Positions 35,678 to 45,387 of a stretch of 64,000 nt of DNA are shown here, piece after piece. Origin of the DNA: Vibrio sp. RE86 (GTDB lineage Bacteria > Pseudomonadota > Gammaproteobacteria > Enterobacterales > Vibrionaceae); the NCBI RefSeq assembly GCF_013114545.1, contig NZ_VTXI01000016.1, positions 94,352 through 158,351 of the forward strand. Direction: 5' to 3'. Numbering within the stretch: position 1 is the first letter of the stretch; each line of letters starts with the position of its first letter. The notes below the pieces were generated by a model. The model was not told where the DNA came from, ran no database searches, and worked only from the letters and a program-made list of their open reading frames with translations. Position numbers and translations under genes: made by a program.

Positions 35678-36052
35678 TTATAGGATTTGTAGACGATCTA
35701 CTTCAATTTCCGGTGTGTTTCCACCTTCATACTCACCAAATAGACGAAGTTTCGTCGTATGATCAATTGGCTGCGTCATATTAATGTCGTCATCCAACTC
35801 AACTTGGATTTCTCCTTTACCATCTGAAAAGATAAATGTATCGCCCTTAACTTGGCGAAGTAGGTGGCCTTCAACAACTACATTCTTCTCTGTAAACATG
35901 CCAGTGTCAGCAAGTAATGAATCTACGGTTTCTATTTCGACTGGTCCTGTGTATTGAACGCCTGCACCTTTCTCTTTGTGGCCGTCTTTAGCAAGAGCAA
36001 ATGTCGGAGCAAGAATCAGTGTTGCAGCAGTAGCTAAAATGAGTTTTTTCAT
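35678..36052 (-). CDS. YgiW/YdeI-family OB-fold stress-tolerance protein
   Basis: The 124-residue protein has a signal peptide (MKKLILATAATLILAPTFALA) and a bacterial OB-fold (BOF) domain: GVQYTGPVEIETVDSLLA, NVVVEGHLLRQVKGDTFIFSD and KLRLFGEYEGG..PEIEVDRLQIL. Family members in enteric bacteria are periplasmic and linked to tolerance of peroxide, cadmium, acid and antimicrobial peptides. No two-component qseBC-type genes are adjacent. Confidence 0.88.
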   Translation of the reverse strand: MKKLILATAATLILAPTFALAKDGHKEKGAGVQYTGPVEIETVDSLLADTGMFTEKNVVVEGHLLRQVKGDTFIFSDGKGEIQVELDDDINMTQPIDHTTKLRLFGEYEGGNTPEIEVDRLQIL

Positions 36053-36225
36053 CGTAATGTCCTTTGTGTTTTATCAGGCAGTGTTTGTTTGATGTGGCTA
36101 TTAAAGCAAAGTGAACTTGAATCGATGCTGAGCAGTGAGTTCATATTCAATTCATATTATTGAGATAACCACACAAAAGCCGTTATCATGGGGTAAGAAC
36201 GCACATTTCTATCGAGAAAAACTAA

Positions 36226-37686
36226 ATGCAATCAACATCTAAAGCGCTTATGGTTCAGGGAACGACGTCTGATGCCGGTAAAAGTGTTCTAGTGGCAGGT
36301 TTATGCCGTGTTTTAGCCAGGAAAGGCATCAACGTTGCCCCGTTTAAGCCGCAGAATATGGCGCTTAATAGTGCTGTAACTCCTGATGGAGGAGAAATTG
36401 GCCGCGCCCAAGCTGTCCAAGCGTTAGCCTGTAATATTGAGTCGAGTGTGCACATGAACCCAGTGTTGCTCAAACCTCATACAGATATGGGGGCTCAAGT
36501 TATTTTCCAAGGTAAAGCGACATCCACTGTTGATGCTATTGGTTACCAAAGCTATAAAAAGTTAGCGATGCCAATCGTACTTGATTCGTTCGAAAAACTT
36601 CAGAGTGACTTCCAAACAGTATTGATCGAAGGGGCGGGCAGCCCTGCAGAGATTAACCTTCGAGAAAATGACATTGCCAATATGGGCTTTGCTGAAGAAG
36701 CCGATGTTCCAGTGATCATTGTGGCAGATATTGATAGAGGGGGCGTGTTTGCTCATCTCTACGGTACATTGGCGCTATTGTCTGAAAGTGAACAAGCGCG
36801 AGTTAAAGGGTTTGTTATCAATCGATTCCGTGGGGATATCTCGCTTCTGCAATCAGGTCTGGATTGGCTTGAAGAGAAAACGGGAAAGTCCGTCATTGGT
36901 GTGTTGCCTTACCTTCATGGATTCGATTTAGAAGCGGAAGATGCTATCAATGCTGAGCAGGTGAAAAGCGATAAGATAAAGCTAAAAGTTGCTGTTCCTG
37001 TATTCCCTCGAATTAGTAACCATACTGATTTCGATGCCCTCCGTGTTAACCCTGATGTGGATCTCACTTATATCGGAAATGGCGAGCGAATCACTCATGC
37101 TGATTTAATCATTTTACCTGGCACAAAATCAGTAAGAAGTGATCTCGACTACTTGCGTAGCCAAGGCTGGGATAGAGATATTCAGCGTCACATCCGATTG
37201 GGCGGCAAAGTAATGGGCATTTGTGGTGGCTTCCAAATGCTAGGCGAGCAGATTCACGATCCTCTTGGAATAGAGAGTCAAGCAGGCTCGACAATGGGTT
37301 TAGGTTATTTAAAAGGGATCACTGAGTTACAAGCGCAAAAGACTCTGACGAATGTTGCCGGTACGCTTAATCTAAACGGAGACGATGTCAGCGTCAGCGG
37401 CTACGAAATACATTCAGGCACGACCCAAGTTACAGGCAAAACGGCGGTTAAGTTGGAAACAGGCCTGTCTGATGGGGCAATTAGTGACTGTAATCAAGTG
37501 TTTGGCACGTATTTACATGGTATCTTCGACAACTCAAAAGCAGTCTCAGAAATTTGCCGCTGGGCGGGAGTTGAAGAGATTGCCGTTGTTGACCATAAAC
37601 AAAACCAACAAAAGGCGATCGATCGTATTGCTGATGCTATTGAACAGCATTTAGACCTACCGACCCTTTGGCCTGACTTATACTAA
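36226..37686 (+). CDS. cobQ: Cobyric acid synthase
   Basis: The 486-residue enzyme (CbiP/CobQ) has an N-terminal P-loop-like synthetase domain ([31 protein letters not shown]) and a C-terminal class-I glutamine amidotransferase domain with the nucleophile in [11 protein letters not shown] (about 327-337) and a late His in YLHGIFDN. It amidates the adenosylcobyrinic acid a,c-diamide side chains. No other cobalamin genes are in the window. It is directly followed by modA, ten bases after its stop, apparently in one operon. Confidence 0.93.
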   Translation: MQSTSKALMVQGTTSDAGKSVLVAGLCRVLARKGINVAPFKPQNMALNSAVTPDGGEIGRAQAVQALACNIESSVHMNPVLLKPHTDMGAQVIFQGKATSTVDAIGYQSYKKLAMPIVLDSFEKLQSDFQTVLIEGAGSPAEINLRENDIANMGFAEEADVPVIIVADIDRGGVFAHLYGTLALLSESEQARVKGFVINRFRGDISLLQSGLDWLEEKTGKSVIGVLPYLHGFDLEAEDAINAEQVKSDKIKLKVAVPVFPRISNHTDFDALRVNPDVDLTYIGNGERITHADLIILPGTKSVRSDLDYLRSQGWDRDIQRHIRLGGKVMGICGGFQMLGEQIHDPLGIESQAGSTMGLGYLKGITELQAQKTLTNVAGTLNLNGDDVSVSGYEIHSGTTQVTGKTAVKLETGLSDGAISDCNQVFGTYLHGIFDNSKAVSEICRWAGVEEIAVVDHKQNQQKAIDRIADAIEQHLDLPTLWPDLY

Positions 37687-37696
37687 AAACATAATT

Positions 37697-38452
37697 ATGA
37701 ATTTGATTCGATCGCTCCTTGCTGCTGTTTCGCTTTGTGTCTGTACTTCGATATCGGCACAAGAAAATATCCGAGTGTATGCGGCGTCTTCCATGACCAA
37801 TGCAGTCAATGAGCTTGTAGAGCAGTTTAAACAAGATCATCCCATTACTGTAACGACCGTCTACGCTGGTAGCTCATCTTTAGCGAGACAAATTGAGCAA
37901 GGTGCTCCTATTGACCTTTATATCTCAGCCAATGAAAAGTGGATGGATTATTTGGTTGAAAGCGGCGCTGTTGAACGTGACGCTGTCACCAACATTGCAA
38001 CCAATAAGTTAGTTGTAGTAGGAACTGAATCCGCAACCCTTGATATCAATGACCCACAGTCTTGGTTGGCTTTACTGGAGGGCAATCGACTAGCAATAGG
38101 GCAAACAAATGCAGTCCCAGCAGGGATTTACGCCCAGCAATCTTTAGAAGCACTGGGAGTATGGTCTGCACTTAAAAGCTCACTCGCGCCGACTAAGAAC
38201 GTCCGTATTGCACTCACGTTGGTAGAGCGACAAGAAACACCACTGGGTATCGTTTATCAAACAGATGCCAAGCTTAGCGATAAAGTGACTCTGATTAGTT
38301 CATTACCAGATGAGAGTCACACAGCTATTACTTACCCGATGGCTAGGTTGAATGACAAAGCAAGCACAGCAAGTTTCGCTCAGTTTGTGTTGTCAGAACA
38401 GGGACAGAACATTCTTCAAAGCTACGGATTCAGCCAAAACAAAACACAATGA
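37697..38452 (+). CDS. modA: Molybdate-binding periplasmic protein
   Basis: The 251-residue protein has a signal peptide (about 1-21, ending ISAQ) and the ModA blocks VYAASSMTNAVNELVEQF, VYAGSSSLARQIEQGAPID and IGQTNAVPAGIYAQQSL with the oxyanion-binding serines. It captures molybdate for ModBC. The modB start overlaps its stop by four bases. Confidence 0.95.
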   Translation: MNLIRSLLAAVSLCVCTSISAQENIRVYAASSMTNAVNELVEQFKQDHPITVTTVYAGSSSLARQIEQGAPIDLYISANEKWMDYLVESGAVERDAVTNIATNKLVVVGTESATLDINDPQSWLALLEGNRLAIGQTNAVPAGIYAQQSLEALGVWSALKSSLAPTKNVRIALTLVERQETPLGIVYQTDAKLSDKVTLISSLPDESHTAITYPMARLNDKASTASFAQFVLSEQGQNILQSYGFSQNKTQ

Positions 38453-39150
38453 TGAACTTACTGACGGAATACGAATATCAAGCATTAATGCTGAGCCTAA
38501 AAGTGGCTTTGGTGGCAATTGTCTGGCTGATCCCACTAGGAATTGGCCTTGCTTGGTTATTAGCCCGCAAGCAGTTTTATGGCAAAAGCGTCGTAGATAG
38601 TGTTATTCATTTGCCACTTGTTTTACCCCCCGTGGTTGTCGGTTATCTGCTACTCATCTCTATGGGGCGACAAGGTATTTTGGGCCAGTGGTTATATGAC
38701 CAATTTGGTATCGTGTTTTCATTCAGTTGGAAAGGCGCGGTGTTAGCGTGCATCGTCGTTGCATTGCCGTTAATGGTTCGTTCTATACGACTGAGCTTGG
38801 AGTCGGTCGATCGCAAGTTAGAGCAAGCCGCAGCGACCCTGGGAGCTTCATCAATCAAGATCTTTTTTACCATTACGCTCCCTTTGACGATCCCTGGGAT
38901 CATAACAGGTACGATGCTGGCGTTCGCTCGCAGCCTAGGTGAATTCGGTGCGACGATAAGTTTTGTGTCAAATATTCCAGGTGAGACCCAGACCATTCCT
39001 TTAGCCATGTATAACTTCATCGAAACGCCAGGTTCAGAATCAGCCGCGATGCGTTTGTGTTTAATCTCGATCGCCATTGCTCTCGGTTCGTTGGTCGTTT
39101 CTGAGTGGTTAAATCGAGTCAGTGCTCGACGACTAGGGGGACACAAATGA
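38449..39150 (+). CDS. modB: Molybdate ABC permease
   Basis: The 233-residue permease has five or six helices and the EAA-like loop [21 protein letters not shown] followed by the conserved [20 protein letters not shown] block of ModB. It overlaps modA (ATGA) and modC (ATGA). Confidence 0.95.
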   Translation: MMNLLTEYEYQALMLSLKVALVAIVWLIPLGIGLAWLLARKQFYGKSVVDSVIHLPLVLPPVVVGYLLLISMGRQGILGQWLYDQFGIVFSFSWKGAVLACIVVALPLMVRSIRLSLESVDRKLEQAAATLGASSIKIFFTITLPLTIPGIITGTMLAFARSLGEFGATISFVSNIPGETQTIPLAMYNFIETPGSESAAMRLCLISIAIALGSLVVSEWLNRVSARRLGGHK

Positions 39151-40253
39151 GTGAGCTAGTCATCCGATACACACAAACCCTTGGCGAGCTTGAGTTTGAT
39201 ATTGATTTAACACTGCCTGAAAAAGGAATTACTGCCGTTTTCGGGCGTTCTGGTGCGGGTAAAACCTCGCTTATTAATGTCGTAGCGGGATTAAAGCAGC
39301 CGAATAGTGGCTTGGTTCAAGTGAATGGTGTGACCTTATTTGATTCTGACCATGGCGTGAACATTCCTGTACATAAACGCAATGTCGGCTATGTATTTCA
39401 AGATGCAAGGCTGTTCCCGCATTATAAGGTGAAGAACAACCTCACTTACGGGGTGAAGAGTACCGATAGTGTGCATTTTCATCGCATCGTCACTTTACTC
39501 GCACTAGAAAACCTACTTGAACGATACCCGAATCAACTATCAGGTGGAGAAAAGCAACGTGTAGCGATAGGGCGAGCACTTCTATCAAAACCAAGTATAT
39601 TACTGATGGATGAACCTTTGGCGTCACTAGACTTGCCACGTAAGCGAGAAGTGATGCCGTTTTTGGAGCAACTCGCATCTGAGGTGGAAATCCCGATTAT
39701 CTATGTCTCTCATAGCTTAAATGAAGTGTTGAGGCTCGCGAATAACTTAGTGGTTATAGAGAAAGGCACTGTCGCCGTTTCGGGGCCTATTGAAGAGGTA
39801 TGGGGTTCGAGTGCAATGCGACCATGGCAATCGTTCTCAGAGCAAAGTTCACTATTCGAAGGGACGTTAATCGAGCACAATACCGATTATGCACTGTCAC
39901 TTGTAGAACTGGATGAGGGCATTCGCCTTTGGGTACAAAAAATCGATGGGGAACTTGGGGCACCAGTTAGGCTACAAGTTAGGGCCAATGATGTATCCAT
40001 TATGCTTGATGAACCAAAGAGAACATCCATTCGAAATATTCTACAAGGCAAGATTACGGATATAGAGACTCAATCTCACGGCAGCGATCGACAAAGTGTT
40101 TCAGTCAAAGTAGCGCTTTCAAATAGTTGTTTGCTCAGTGCAACGATAACGGCTTGGGCGAGAGATGAACTTGACCTTCAAATAGGAATGTCGGTTTATG
40201 TGCAAATCAAAGGCGTGAGTGTGACGCAAAAAGATATTGTGTTGTCGCATTAA
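39147..40253 (+). CDS. modC: Molybdate ABC ATP-binding protein
   Basis: The 368-residue ATPase has Walker [10 protein letters not shown], signature [15 protein letters not shown], Walker [13 protein letters not shown] and switch His in VSHS, then a C-terminal TOBE/MOP domain (about 290-365) that binds molybdate. The open frame extends back to 39105, inside modB, but AGGGGG precedes the ATG at 39147 and that start overlaps the modB stop (ATGA) in the usual operon fashion. Confidence 0.95.
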   Translation: MSELVIRYTQTLGELEFDIDLTLPEKGITAVFGRSGAGKTSLINVVAGLKQPNSGLVQVNGVTLFDSDHGVNIPVHKRNVGYVFQDARLFPHYKVKNNLTYGVKSTDSVHFHRIVTLLALENLLERYPNQLSGGEKQRVAIGRALLSKPSILLMDEPLASLDLPRKREVMPFLEQLASEVEIPIIYVSHSLNEVLRLANNLVVIEKGTVAVSGPIEEVWGSSAMRPWQSFSEQSSLFEGTLIEHNTDYALSLVELDEGIRLWVQKIDGELGAPVRLQVRANDVSIMLDEPKRTSIRNILQGKITDIETQSHGSDRQSVSVKVALSNSCLLSATITAWARDELDLQIGMSVYVQIKGVSVTQKDIVLSH

Positions 40254-40254
40254 A

Positions 40255-40277
40255 AAACGCCGCAAAGTGCGGCGTTT
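40255..40277. terminator. Terminator between modC and the DUF3069-type gene
   Basis: 10-bp perfect stem AAACGCCGCA / TGCGGCGTTT (40255-40264 with 40268-40277), loop AAG; flanked by A and T runs so it can serve both convergent genes. Confidence 0.88.
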
Positions 40278-40296
40278 GTATCAATCAAAGTTTCAA

Positions 40297-40734
40297 TTAC
40301 TTAGCAAATACGTCAGTAAAATCACGCTTTAGGATTGGGTCGCGGCGTGCTTTCTTAATCTGCTTAACCATGTCTTTAACACAATTGTGTAGAACTTGAT
40401 CAAGTAGTGACGCACGGTACTCTTCTTTTTGCTCGTCAGTCATATCTTTTGGAAGATCAAGCGTTGGGAACTCTTCCATCACGTTGATACCAGCAAAACC
40501 TTGGCTTACTGAAATTAGAGCGTGGAACTGCTCAAAGTTATCCAATACGTTTTGCGCGCTGTTTGGTAGTTCGTTCCAAGCTTCACGGACTGCTTCTTCA
40601 GACACTTCATGGATTGACGTTACCATGTAGTGCATCGCTTCAGGAACGCCGTCGAATTCAATAACTTGACGCAGTTCTGCTGAAACTTCTGCTAAGTCTA
40701 CTTTTGGTTGTTCTGTTTGATTAACGTCAGACAT
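40297..40734 (-). CDS. Conserved Vibrio protein, probably DUF3069 family
   Basis: The 145-residue soluble protein is all-helical in appearance and acidic, with no signal peptide or membrane segment. Segments such as AWNELPNSAQNVLDNFEQFHALISVSQGF and LLDQVLHNCVKDMVKQIKKARRDP suggest two helical halves. I match it to DUF3069 from memory only; function is unknown. Single gene with a shared terminator. Confidence 0.75.
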   Translation of the reverse strand: MSDVNQTEQPKVDLAEVSAELRQVIEFDGVPEAMHYMVTSIHEVSEEAVREAWNELPNSAQNVLDNFEQFHALISVSQGFAGINVMEEFPTLDLPKDMTDEQKEEYRASLLDQVLHNCVKDMVKQIKKARRDPILKRDFTDVFAK

Positions 40735-40936
40735 GTCTATGTTCTCTTAAATGTGTGTATAACCGCGCTATCGTAAAAAATTAACGCCAAATGTCAACCT
40801 TCAATGGTGGAATCGCAAATAGTATAGTATTTTTAGGTTAAGCATGTGATTTCTTATGTTTTTTCAAATCAGCACGATCAAACGCTTCTTAGCATCAGGT
40901 CTGATTCAGAAGTGAGCGTCGAGTAGGGAGAGTAGA

Positions 40937-41893
40937 GTGGAAATAACCGGTTCTTCAATGAAGATTCTGTTGGTGGATGATGTTCAAATGGAGCGCATCC
41001 AACTCGCTATTCGATTAAAGCAGCTCGGCCATACTGTTGAGATGGCCGATTCCGGAGCGAGTGCATTAGAACTCTATCCAGACTTTGAACCCGAACTTAT
41101 TCTTCTCGATATTTCGATGCCGGATATGAATGGGTTCGAAGTATCCAAAACGATTCGTGGCCGATATCCCGAGTGGGTACCAATTATCTTCCTTAGTAGT
41201 CATGATGAGCCTTCTATGATCGCAAGTGCGATTGAAGCGGGTGGAGATGATTACTTGATTAAACCCGTAGATAAAATTGTTCTAAATTCTAAGCTCATCG
41301 CCATGCAGCGCATTGCTTTCATGCGACGTGAGCTAAAACAGAAATCAGCAGCACTCATTAAAGCAAATGAAGAGTTAGAGAAATTAGCGACTGAAGATGG
41401 CCTTACTAAAGTAAAAAATCGCCGTTTCATTGACGAAAAACTCAAAGAATTGATTACATGGCATGGCCGTCATCATTTACCTCTTAGTTTAGTTCTGCTT
41501 GATGTTGATAGCTTTAAACGCTTTAACGACAACTACGGCCATATAGAGGGCGATAAGTGCTTGGTTTCGCTCGCAGGGCTTCTCAGTGGGCTCTTTGTAC
41601 GTAGTGGAGAGATTGTGGGTCGCTACGGCGGTGAAGAATTCGTGGTGTTGCTCGGTAACACCGATTTTTCAAAAGCTCAGAATGATGCTTTACGAATCCA
41701 ATCATCTCTAGAATCGTTAGCGATTCCCCATGAGTTTAGTGATGCTTCAAGATTGGTGACAGTGTCACAGGGTGTGTTGACAGTCCGTCCTTCGGGTAAG
41801 GAGGATGCTGAACATTTATATCAGGCCGTCGATAAGCTTCTCTACCAGGCGAAAGTGGCTGGGAGAAACCAATTTATCTCATCAGAAGAGTAA
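40937..41893 (+). CDS. Response regulator diguanylate cyclase (REC-GGDEF)
   Basis: The 318-residue protein has a receiver domain (about 8-125: KILLVDDVQ, phospho-Asp in ILLDISMPDMNG, Lys in DDYLIKPVDK), a short coiled linker and a GGDEF domain (about 150-315) with intact motif RYGGEEFVVLLG. The product-inhibition RxxD is not present before it (RSGE-type residues). It should make c-di-GMP when phosphorylated by an unknown kinase; none is adjacent. Start GTG with AGGGAG six bases upstream; an internal ATG at 40958 has no Shine-Dalgarno sequence. Confidence 0.92.
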   Translation: MEITGSSMKILLVDDVQMERIQLAIRLKQLGHTVEMADSGASALELYPDFEPELILLDISMPDMNGFEVSKTIRGRYPEWVPIIFLSSHDEPSMIASAIEAGGDDYLIKPVDKIVLNSKLIAMQRIAFMRRELKQKSAALIKANEELEKLATEDGLTKVKNRRFIDEKLKELITWHGRHHLPLSLVLLDVDSFKRFNDNYGHIEGDKCLVSLAGLLSGLFVRSGEIVGRYGGEEFVVLLGNTDFSKAQNDALRIQSSLESLAIPHEFSDASRLVTVSQGVLTVRPSGKEDAEHLYQAVDKLLYQAKVAGRNQFISSEE

Positions 41894-41964
41894 TTAGGTG
41901 TATTGCCACGATTAATATGATGAAGTAACTTACTTATTATTCGAATGTTATTGGACAGACATGA

Positions 41965-42954
41965 ATGCAATTGATACCTAAATATCGCGGTGTCGCTTTG
42001 GTGTTAATTTGGAGTTCCCCTTTATCTGCCTCACAAGGTATCCCTGCGGTTCAAGGTTACCTCGAACAAGCATTTTCAGCCGCCATCGTTTTAACAGATA
42101 GCGATGTGTTCACCGTGGGCGTCCATGACTTTGACCCTAACGAGTGGTTTAACTTAGACAATGAGGACATTGGTTCTCAAGATTCAGTGAAACTACGCCA
42201 ACAAATCGCTGTGTCGACGCTACCTTACACTTTTGAATTGAGCGACGACGAAGCAACACATAAGCATCAAATTTTCACCCGTTTTTCAATTCTTGGTTCA
42301 AGGCAAGACTTTGAGATCTTACCCAATGAAGTCCAAGACTATCAGAACGAAATTGTTTTGGGTGCATTCACTGCGTATCGTTATAAATACAAGCTTTCTG
42401 ATCACTGGACGCTTACTCCGGGGCTCGGTCTGCATCTTCAGTACTTTAAAAACGAACATGAATACCGTAGTGATTTTTCTAATGACATCGTCAAACCTGT
42501 CTTTGACAAGGTTATTTTCAACACAGATGCTTGGGCTGCATCGGTAGAGCCTCATGCTGAGCTGAAATACACCAAACCGACAGAATGGGGCAGTTGGCAT
42601 GTGACGTCGTCATTTCACTATTTTTATGGTGAGGGTTGGGGAGAAGCAAACTATGGCGATGTCGGTAATCCTGAAGGTTGGTATTATGCCAACGGTATAG
42701 AGGCCTATTACAACGTTAGTCAGTGGGGACGTTCGATTCAATCGCTTTATTCCAGTTTACGACGTATCGATGTCGGGGGGGATACCATAGGCCTAATGGG
42801 TACTCGTCACTATTACGAAGGGTCAGTCGGCTGGCTGATGACACCACCGTTTGAGTCTGATTGGATTGATAATGTGGGGATCGGTCTCAATATCAACTAT
42901 GGAAGTAATCTGAAAGGCGGGAGTATCGTTCTGTTCTTCAATCAAGCTGAGTAG
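41965..42954 (+). CDS. Outer-membrane beta-barrel protein (solitary autotransporter-barrel type)
   Basis: The 329-residue protein has a signal peptide (about 1-23, SSPLSAS) and a mature part made of alternating aromatic strands such as FTAYRYKYKLSDHWTLTPGLGLHLQYFKN (about 130-160, cited in pieces) and GSWHVTSSFHYFYGEGW. This fits the Omp_AT 'solitary autotransporter beta-barrel' family known from Vibrio, an assignment made from memory. No passenger domain. An ATG four bases earlier (41961) opens only a six-codon frame. Converges with the membrane GGDEF gene. Confidence 0.7.
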   Translation: MQLIPKYRGVALVLIWSSPLSASQGIPAVQGYLEQAFSAAIVLTDSDVFTVGVHDFDPNEWFNLDNEDIGSQDSVKLRQQIAVSTLPYTFELSDDEATHKHQIFTRFSILGSRQDFEILPNEVQDYQNEIVLGAFTAYRYKYKLSDHWTLTPGLGLHLQYFKNEHEYRSDFSNDIVKPVFDKVIFNTDAWAASVEPHAELKYTKPTEWGSWHVTSSFHYFYGEGWGEANYGDVGNPEGWYYANGIEAYYNVSQWGRSIQSLYSSLRRIDVGGDTIGLMGTRHYYEGSVGWLMTPPFESDWIDNVGIGLNINYGSNLKGGSIVLFFNQAE

Positions 42955-42961
42955 GCGTGTC

Positions 42962-44197
42962 CTAAGCTAAGCACACCTTGTTTCGTCCACTTTTCTTCGC
43001 TTTGTACAGCGCGTTGTCCGCGGACTTCATGACTTCCGAGACTTTTTTGGTTTCACTGCTGTCGGCAACACCAATACTGATCGTCACATTGACATAATCT
43101 TTGGCTTTTTTCGCTCCCCGCTTTTGAGAACCCTCTTTATCGTCCTTTGGACGCGAGTCGTGGTTACGAATCGCCATATCGTAAGACTCAATTGAAGCCC
43201 TAAGCAGCTCTAAATGATCTCTCGCATCATCAGCATATTTACCTTTGAACAGGACGGTAAATTCTTCACCACCATAACGGTAGACCTTGGCACGCCCGCC
43301 AACGCAAAGCATTTTAGAAGCAACCAGTTTTAAAACATCATCACCGATCTCATGACCATAGGTATCGTTAAATGATTTGAAATGGTCAATGTCCAACATT
43401 GCAATGGTATAGCGTCTACCAAGGTGTTTTAAGTCGGATTCTAAGGCAAGACGCCCAGGTATCTCTGTTAATGTATCTTTAAATGCGAGCTCATAGCTTG
43501 CAGACAATAAGTAAACAAGCAGTAATATGCCTGCTAGAGAGAACATGGTGCTAGAAATATAGGCAACATGGAAAAAGACAAACGTTGTTGAGGCGAGTAG
43601 TGTTGCAGAATAGATAACAACGTCGATGATTCTGTTTTTACTCATCACGCAAATGGCAAAGATAAGCACCATTGCAAGAGAATAGATGACTAAGATGAAT
43701 GGAAGTCTTGATACCTCTGGTAAAACAAACAGGAACGTTTCGTCAATATTATCAAAGCCCCCATCGTAAAAGTGCATCAAGATAAGATACGACCAGAACA
43801 CGAACAGTGACAGTGTCACTAAAAAAACGCCAAAAGAGCGTGAGAAAAGGTTGGAATCTTTATAGGAAAACACAAACAACAGCGCAATCGGCAATAGAGC
43901 AGATAGTAGAGAGAGCTCAAGGATGGTCGTACCGGATGAAAGAGGTGATTGTAGCCTCTCTTGAATCAACCAATAGGCAAGCAGCAAAGCAGAGGACACC
44001 ATAGCGATCCGACTTTGTTTGAAAGCATTCGCTAGGACAATTGCCGTGAGAAAAAGCACGAATGGCAGCTTAGTTACCACGCCCAAGTTGGATTGGGTCA
44101 AATGAATCACGTTGTTCATGCCAAAGGCGATAAACGTCAACAATAGCAGTGGCAACGCGAGACGAAACCAATTTGTAGTGACGAGAGAAAACGACAT
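42962..44197 (-). CDS. Membrane diguanylate cyclase (seven or eight helices, GGDEF)
   Basis: The 411-residue protein has a hydrophobic N-terminal half (about 10-225) with seven or eight predicted helices of a MASE-like sensor, then a GGDEF domain (about 230-411). DTLTEIPGRLALESDL opens the cyclase domain; motif RYGGEEFTVLFKG is intact, and no RxxD inhibition site precedes it. A basic/acidic insertion (DSRPKDDKEGSQKRGAKKAK) lies inside the GGDEF domain near residue 345-365, which is unusual. Divergent from the comFB-type gene. Confidence 0.9.
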   Translation of the reverse strand: MSFSLVTTNWFRLALPLLLLTFIAFGMNNVIHLTQSNLGVVTKLPFVLFLTAIVLANAFKQSRIAMVSSALLLAYWLIQERLQSPLSSGTTILELSLLSALLPIALLFVFSYKDSNLFSRSFGVFLVTLSLFVFWSYLILMHFYDGGFDNIDETFLFVLPEVSRLPFILVIYSLAMVLIFAICVMSKNRIIDVVIYSATLLASTTFVFFHVAYISSTMFSLAGILLLVYLLSASYELAFKDTLTEIPGRLALESDLKHLGRRYTIAMLDIDHFKSFNDTYGHEIGDDVLKLVASKMLCVGGRAKVYRYGGEEFTVLFKGKYADDARDHLELLRASIESYDMAIRNHDSRPKDDKEGSQKRGAKKAKDYVNVTISIGVADSSETKKVSEVMKSADNALYKAKKSGRNKVCLA

Positions 44198-44415
44198 GAA
44201 ACCTAGCCTAAAACGAATAATTTATTGATTGTTATCTCTTTAAGAATACTTTTATTTGATGGATTTCCAAGCTTTTTACTAAACTAATGTATGAAAATTG
44301 AAGTCATGAGTAACTTACGAGCAAAATGTGGTGTGGAAGTACTCAACGAGTAGCATCAAAAAGTGGTTTCGCCCATACTAAACTCTGAAACAATTCATAG
44401 AGGGAGCTGGATTGT

Positions 44416-44784
44416 ATGCAAATTAGTGTAGATGTACATAACTATATGGAAACACTTGTCGGGCAGGTCTTAGCAAAAGCTAAGTATGTAGAAAACTTCG
44501 ACAATGAGCAGCTTGCCGATTTAGCGTGTTTAGCACTTAGCCAGCTTAGACCGGTTTATATCCGTCATGACATTGATTTTTTATCTGCGCTGCCTGAAGA
44601 GCGTTTAGTGACTCTAAAAGAGTATGCGGAATCAGCGGTCGAAGCAGCGACAGGGATGATCATTGAAGATCGTCGTAGAAATAGACACGACGATGTCCCG
44701 GTTGTATTTAGCAAGCAAGTATTCGATGATGATGGTGAACTAGAGTGGTTTGAAACGCCGCTTCTGAATAAAAAACAGAATTAA
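44416..44784 (+). CDS. ComFB-family protein, candidate c-di-GMP receptor
   Basis: The 122-residue protein matches the late-competence ComFB family: VHNYMETLVGQVLAKA at the N-terminus, then DLACLALSQLRPVYIRHDIDFLS. Recent work reports that ComFB proteins bind cyclic dinucleotides, which I cite from memory. AGGGAG lies nine bases before the ATG. The divergent neighbour is a diguanylate cyclase and the downstream gene is a HlyU-family protein 14 bases away, so the two are probably one operon. Confidence 0.85.
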   Translation: MQISVDVHNYMETLVGQVLAKAKYVENFDNEQLADLACLALSQLRPVYIRHDIDFLSALPEERLVTLKEYAESAVEAATGMIIEDRRRNRHDDVPVVFSKQVFDDDGELEWFETPLLNKKQN

Positions 44785-44798
44785 CCAAGGAGTAGTGT

Positions 44799-45077
44799 GT
44801 GGGACTTTTTTCACGTTTGTTTGGTGGTCCAAAGGAAAAGCCTAAAGTTGAAGTAGAGCCAGTTGAGTATAAAGGTTACTTAATCTTTCAAGAGGCTCAA
44901 GCTGAAGGTGGACAATTTAGAATTGCAGGGCGCATTACCAAGCAGTTTGGAGAAGAGATGAAAAGTCACCGCTTTATTCGTTCAGATGTCCTACCTAGTG
45001 AAAGTGACGCGAACGAGTTCATGTTAAAGAAAGCGCAAATGTTCATCGACCAAATGGGTGACAACATTTTCCAGTAG
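44799..45077 (+). CDS. HlyU-family (PF10115-type) small protein
   Basis: The 92-residue protein starts MGLFSRLFGGPKEKPKVEVEPVEYKGYLIF, the opening of the Pfam family named HlyU. It is not the ArsR-type HlyU regulator of V. cholerae, and no helix-turn-helix is evident, so a regulatory role is doubtful. GTG start with AAGGAG six bases upstream. It is followed by a good terminator. Confidence 0.82.
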   Translation: MGLFSRLFGGPKEKPKVEVEPVEYKGYLIFQEAQAEGGQFRIAGRITKQFGEEMKSHRFIRSDVLPSESDANEFMLKKAQMFIDQMGDNIFQ

Positions 45078-45387
45078 ATGCTGTTCAAATTGACAAACAT
45101 CATAAATTAGAGAGCCATTAGCCGTTATGCTGATGGCTCTTTTGTTTTATGAAGTAGATATAATACTCTGTTTTTAAAGCGATTTAACCATTCTGGTAAG
45201 ACCTGTTTTTAGGCTCTTAACTGGTTATGATACTTTGTGCTAGGTAACGGGTGGAATAGCAGTTCAATTCATTACTAATAGTTATATGTAATGATATTTT
45301 GTGTTTTTGTTACAAAATACTTGAAGTGTCGGAATTCGTTGGATAAAAAAAGAACAGTCATTATTGCGAATAGTCAAGGAATAGCTA
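45078..45387. other. Intergenic region upstream of pntA
   Basis: The 310-base gap contains the terminator of the HlyU-family gene (45111-45144) and then an AT-rich stretch that must hold the pntAB promoter. No RNA gene, operator consensus or further coding frame was recognised. Confidence 0.7.
45111..45144 (+). terminator. Terminator of the comFB-hlyU-family unit
   Basis: 12-bp stem AGAGCCATTAGC / GCTGATGGCTCT (45111-45122 with 45129-45140, one wobble), loop of six, then TTTTG. Confidence 0.88.

Noticed and set aside
36060..36225. Cobalamin riboswitch upstream of cobQ
   Set aside because: The 170-base leader shows no B12-box-like sequence or extended paired structure that I could recognise.
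44799..45077. HlyU hemolysin regulator
   Set aside because: The protein matches the Pfam family of that name but has no helix-turn-helix and is unlike the ArsR-type HlyU.
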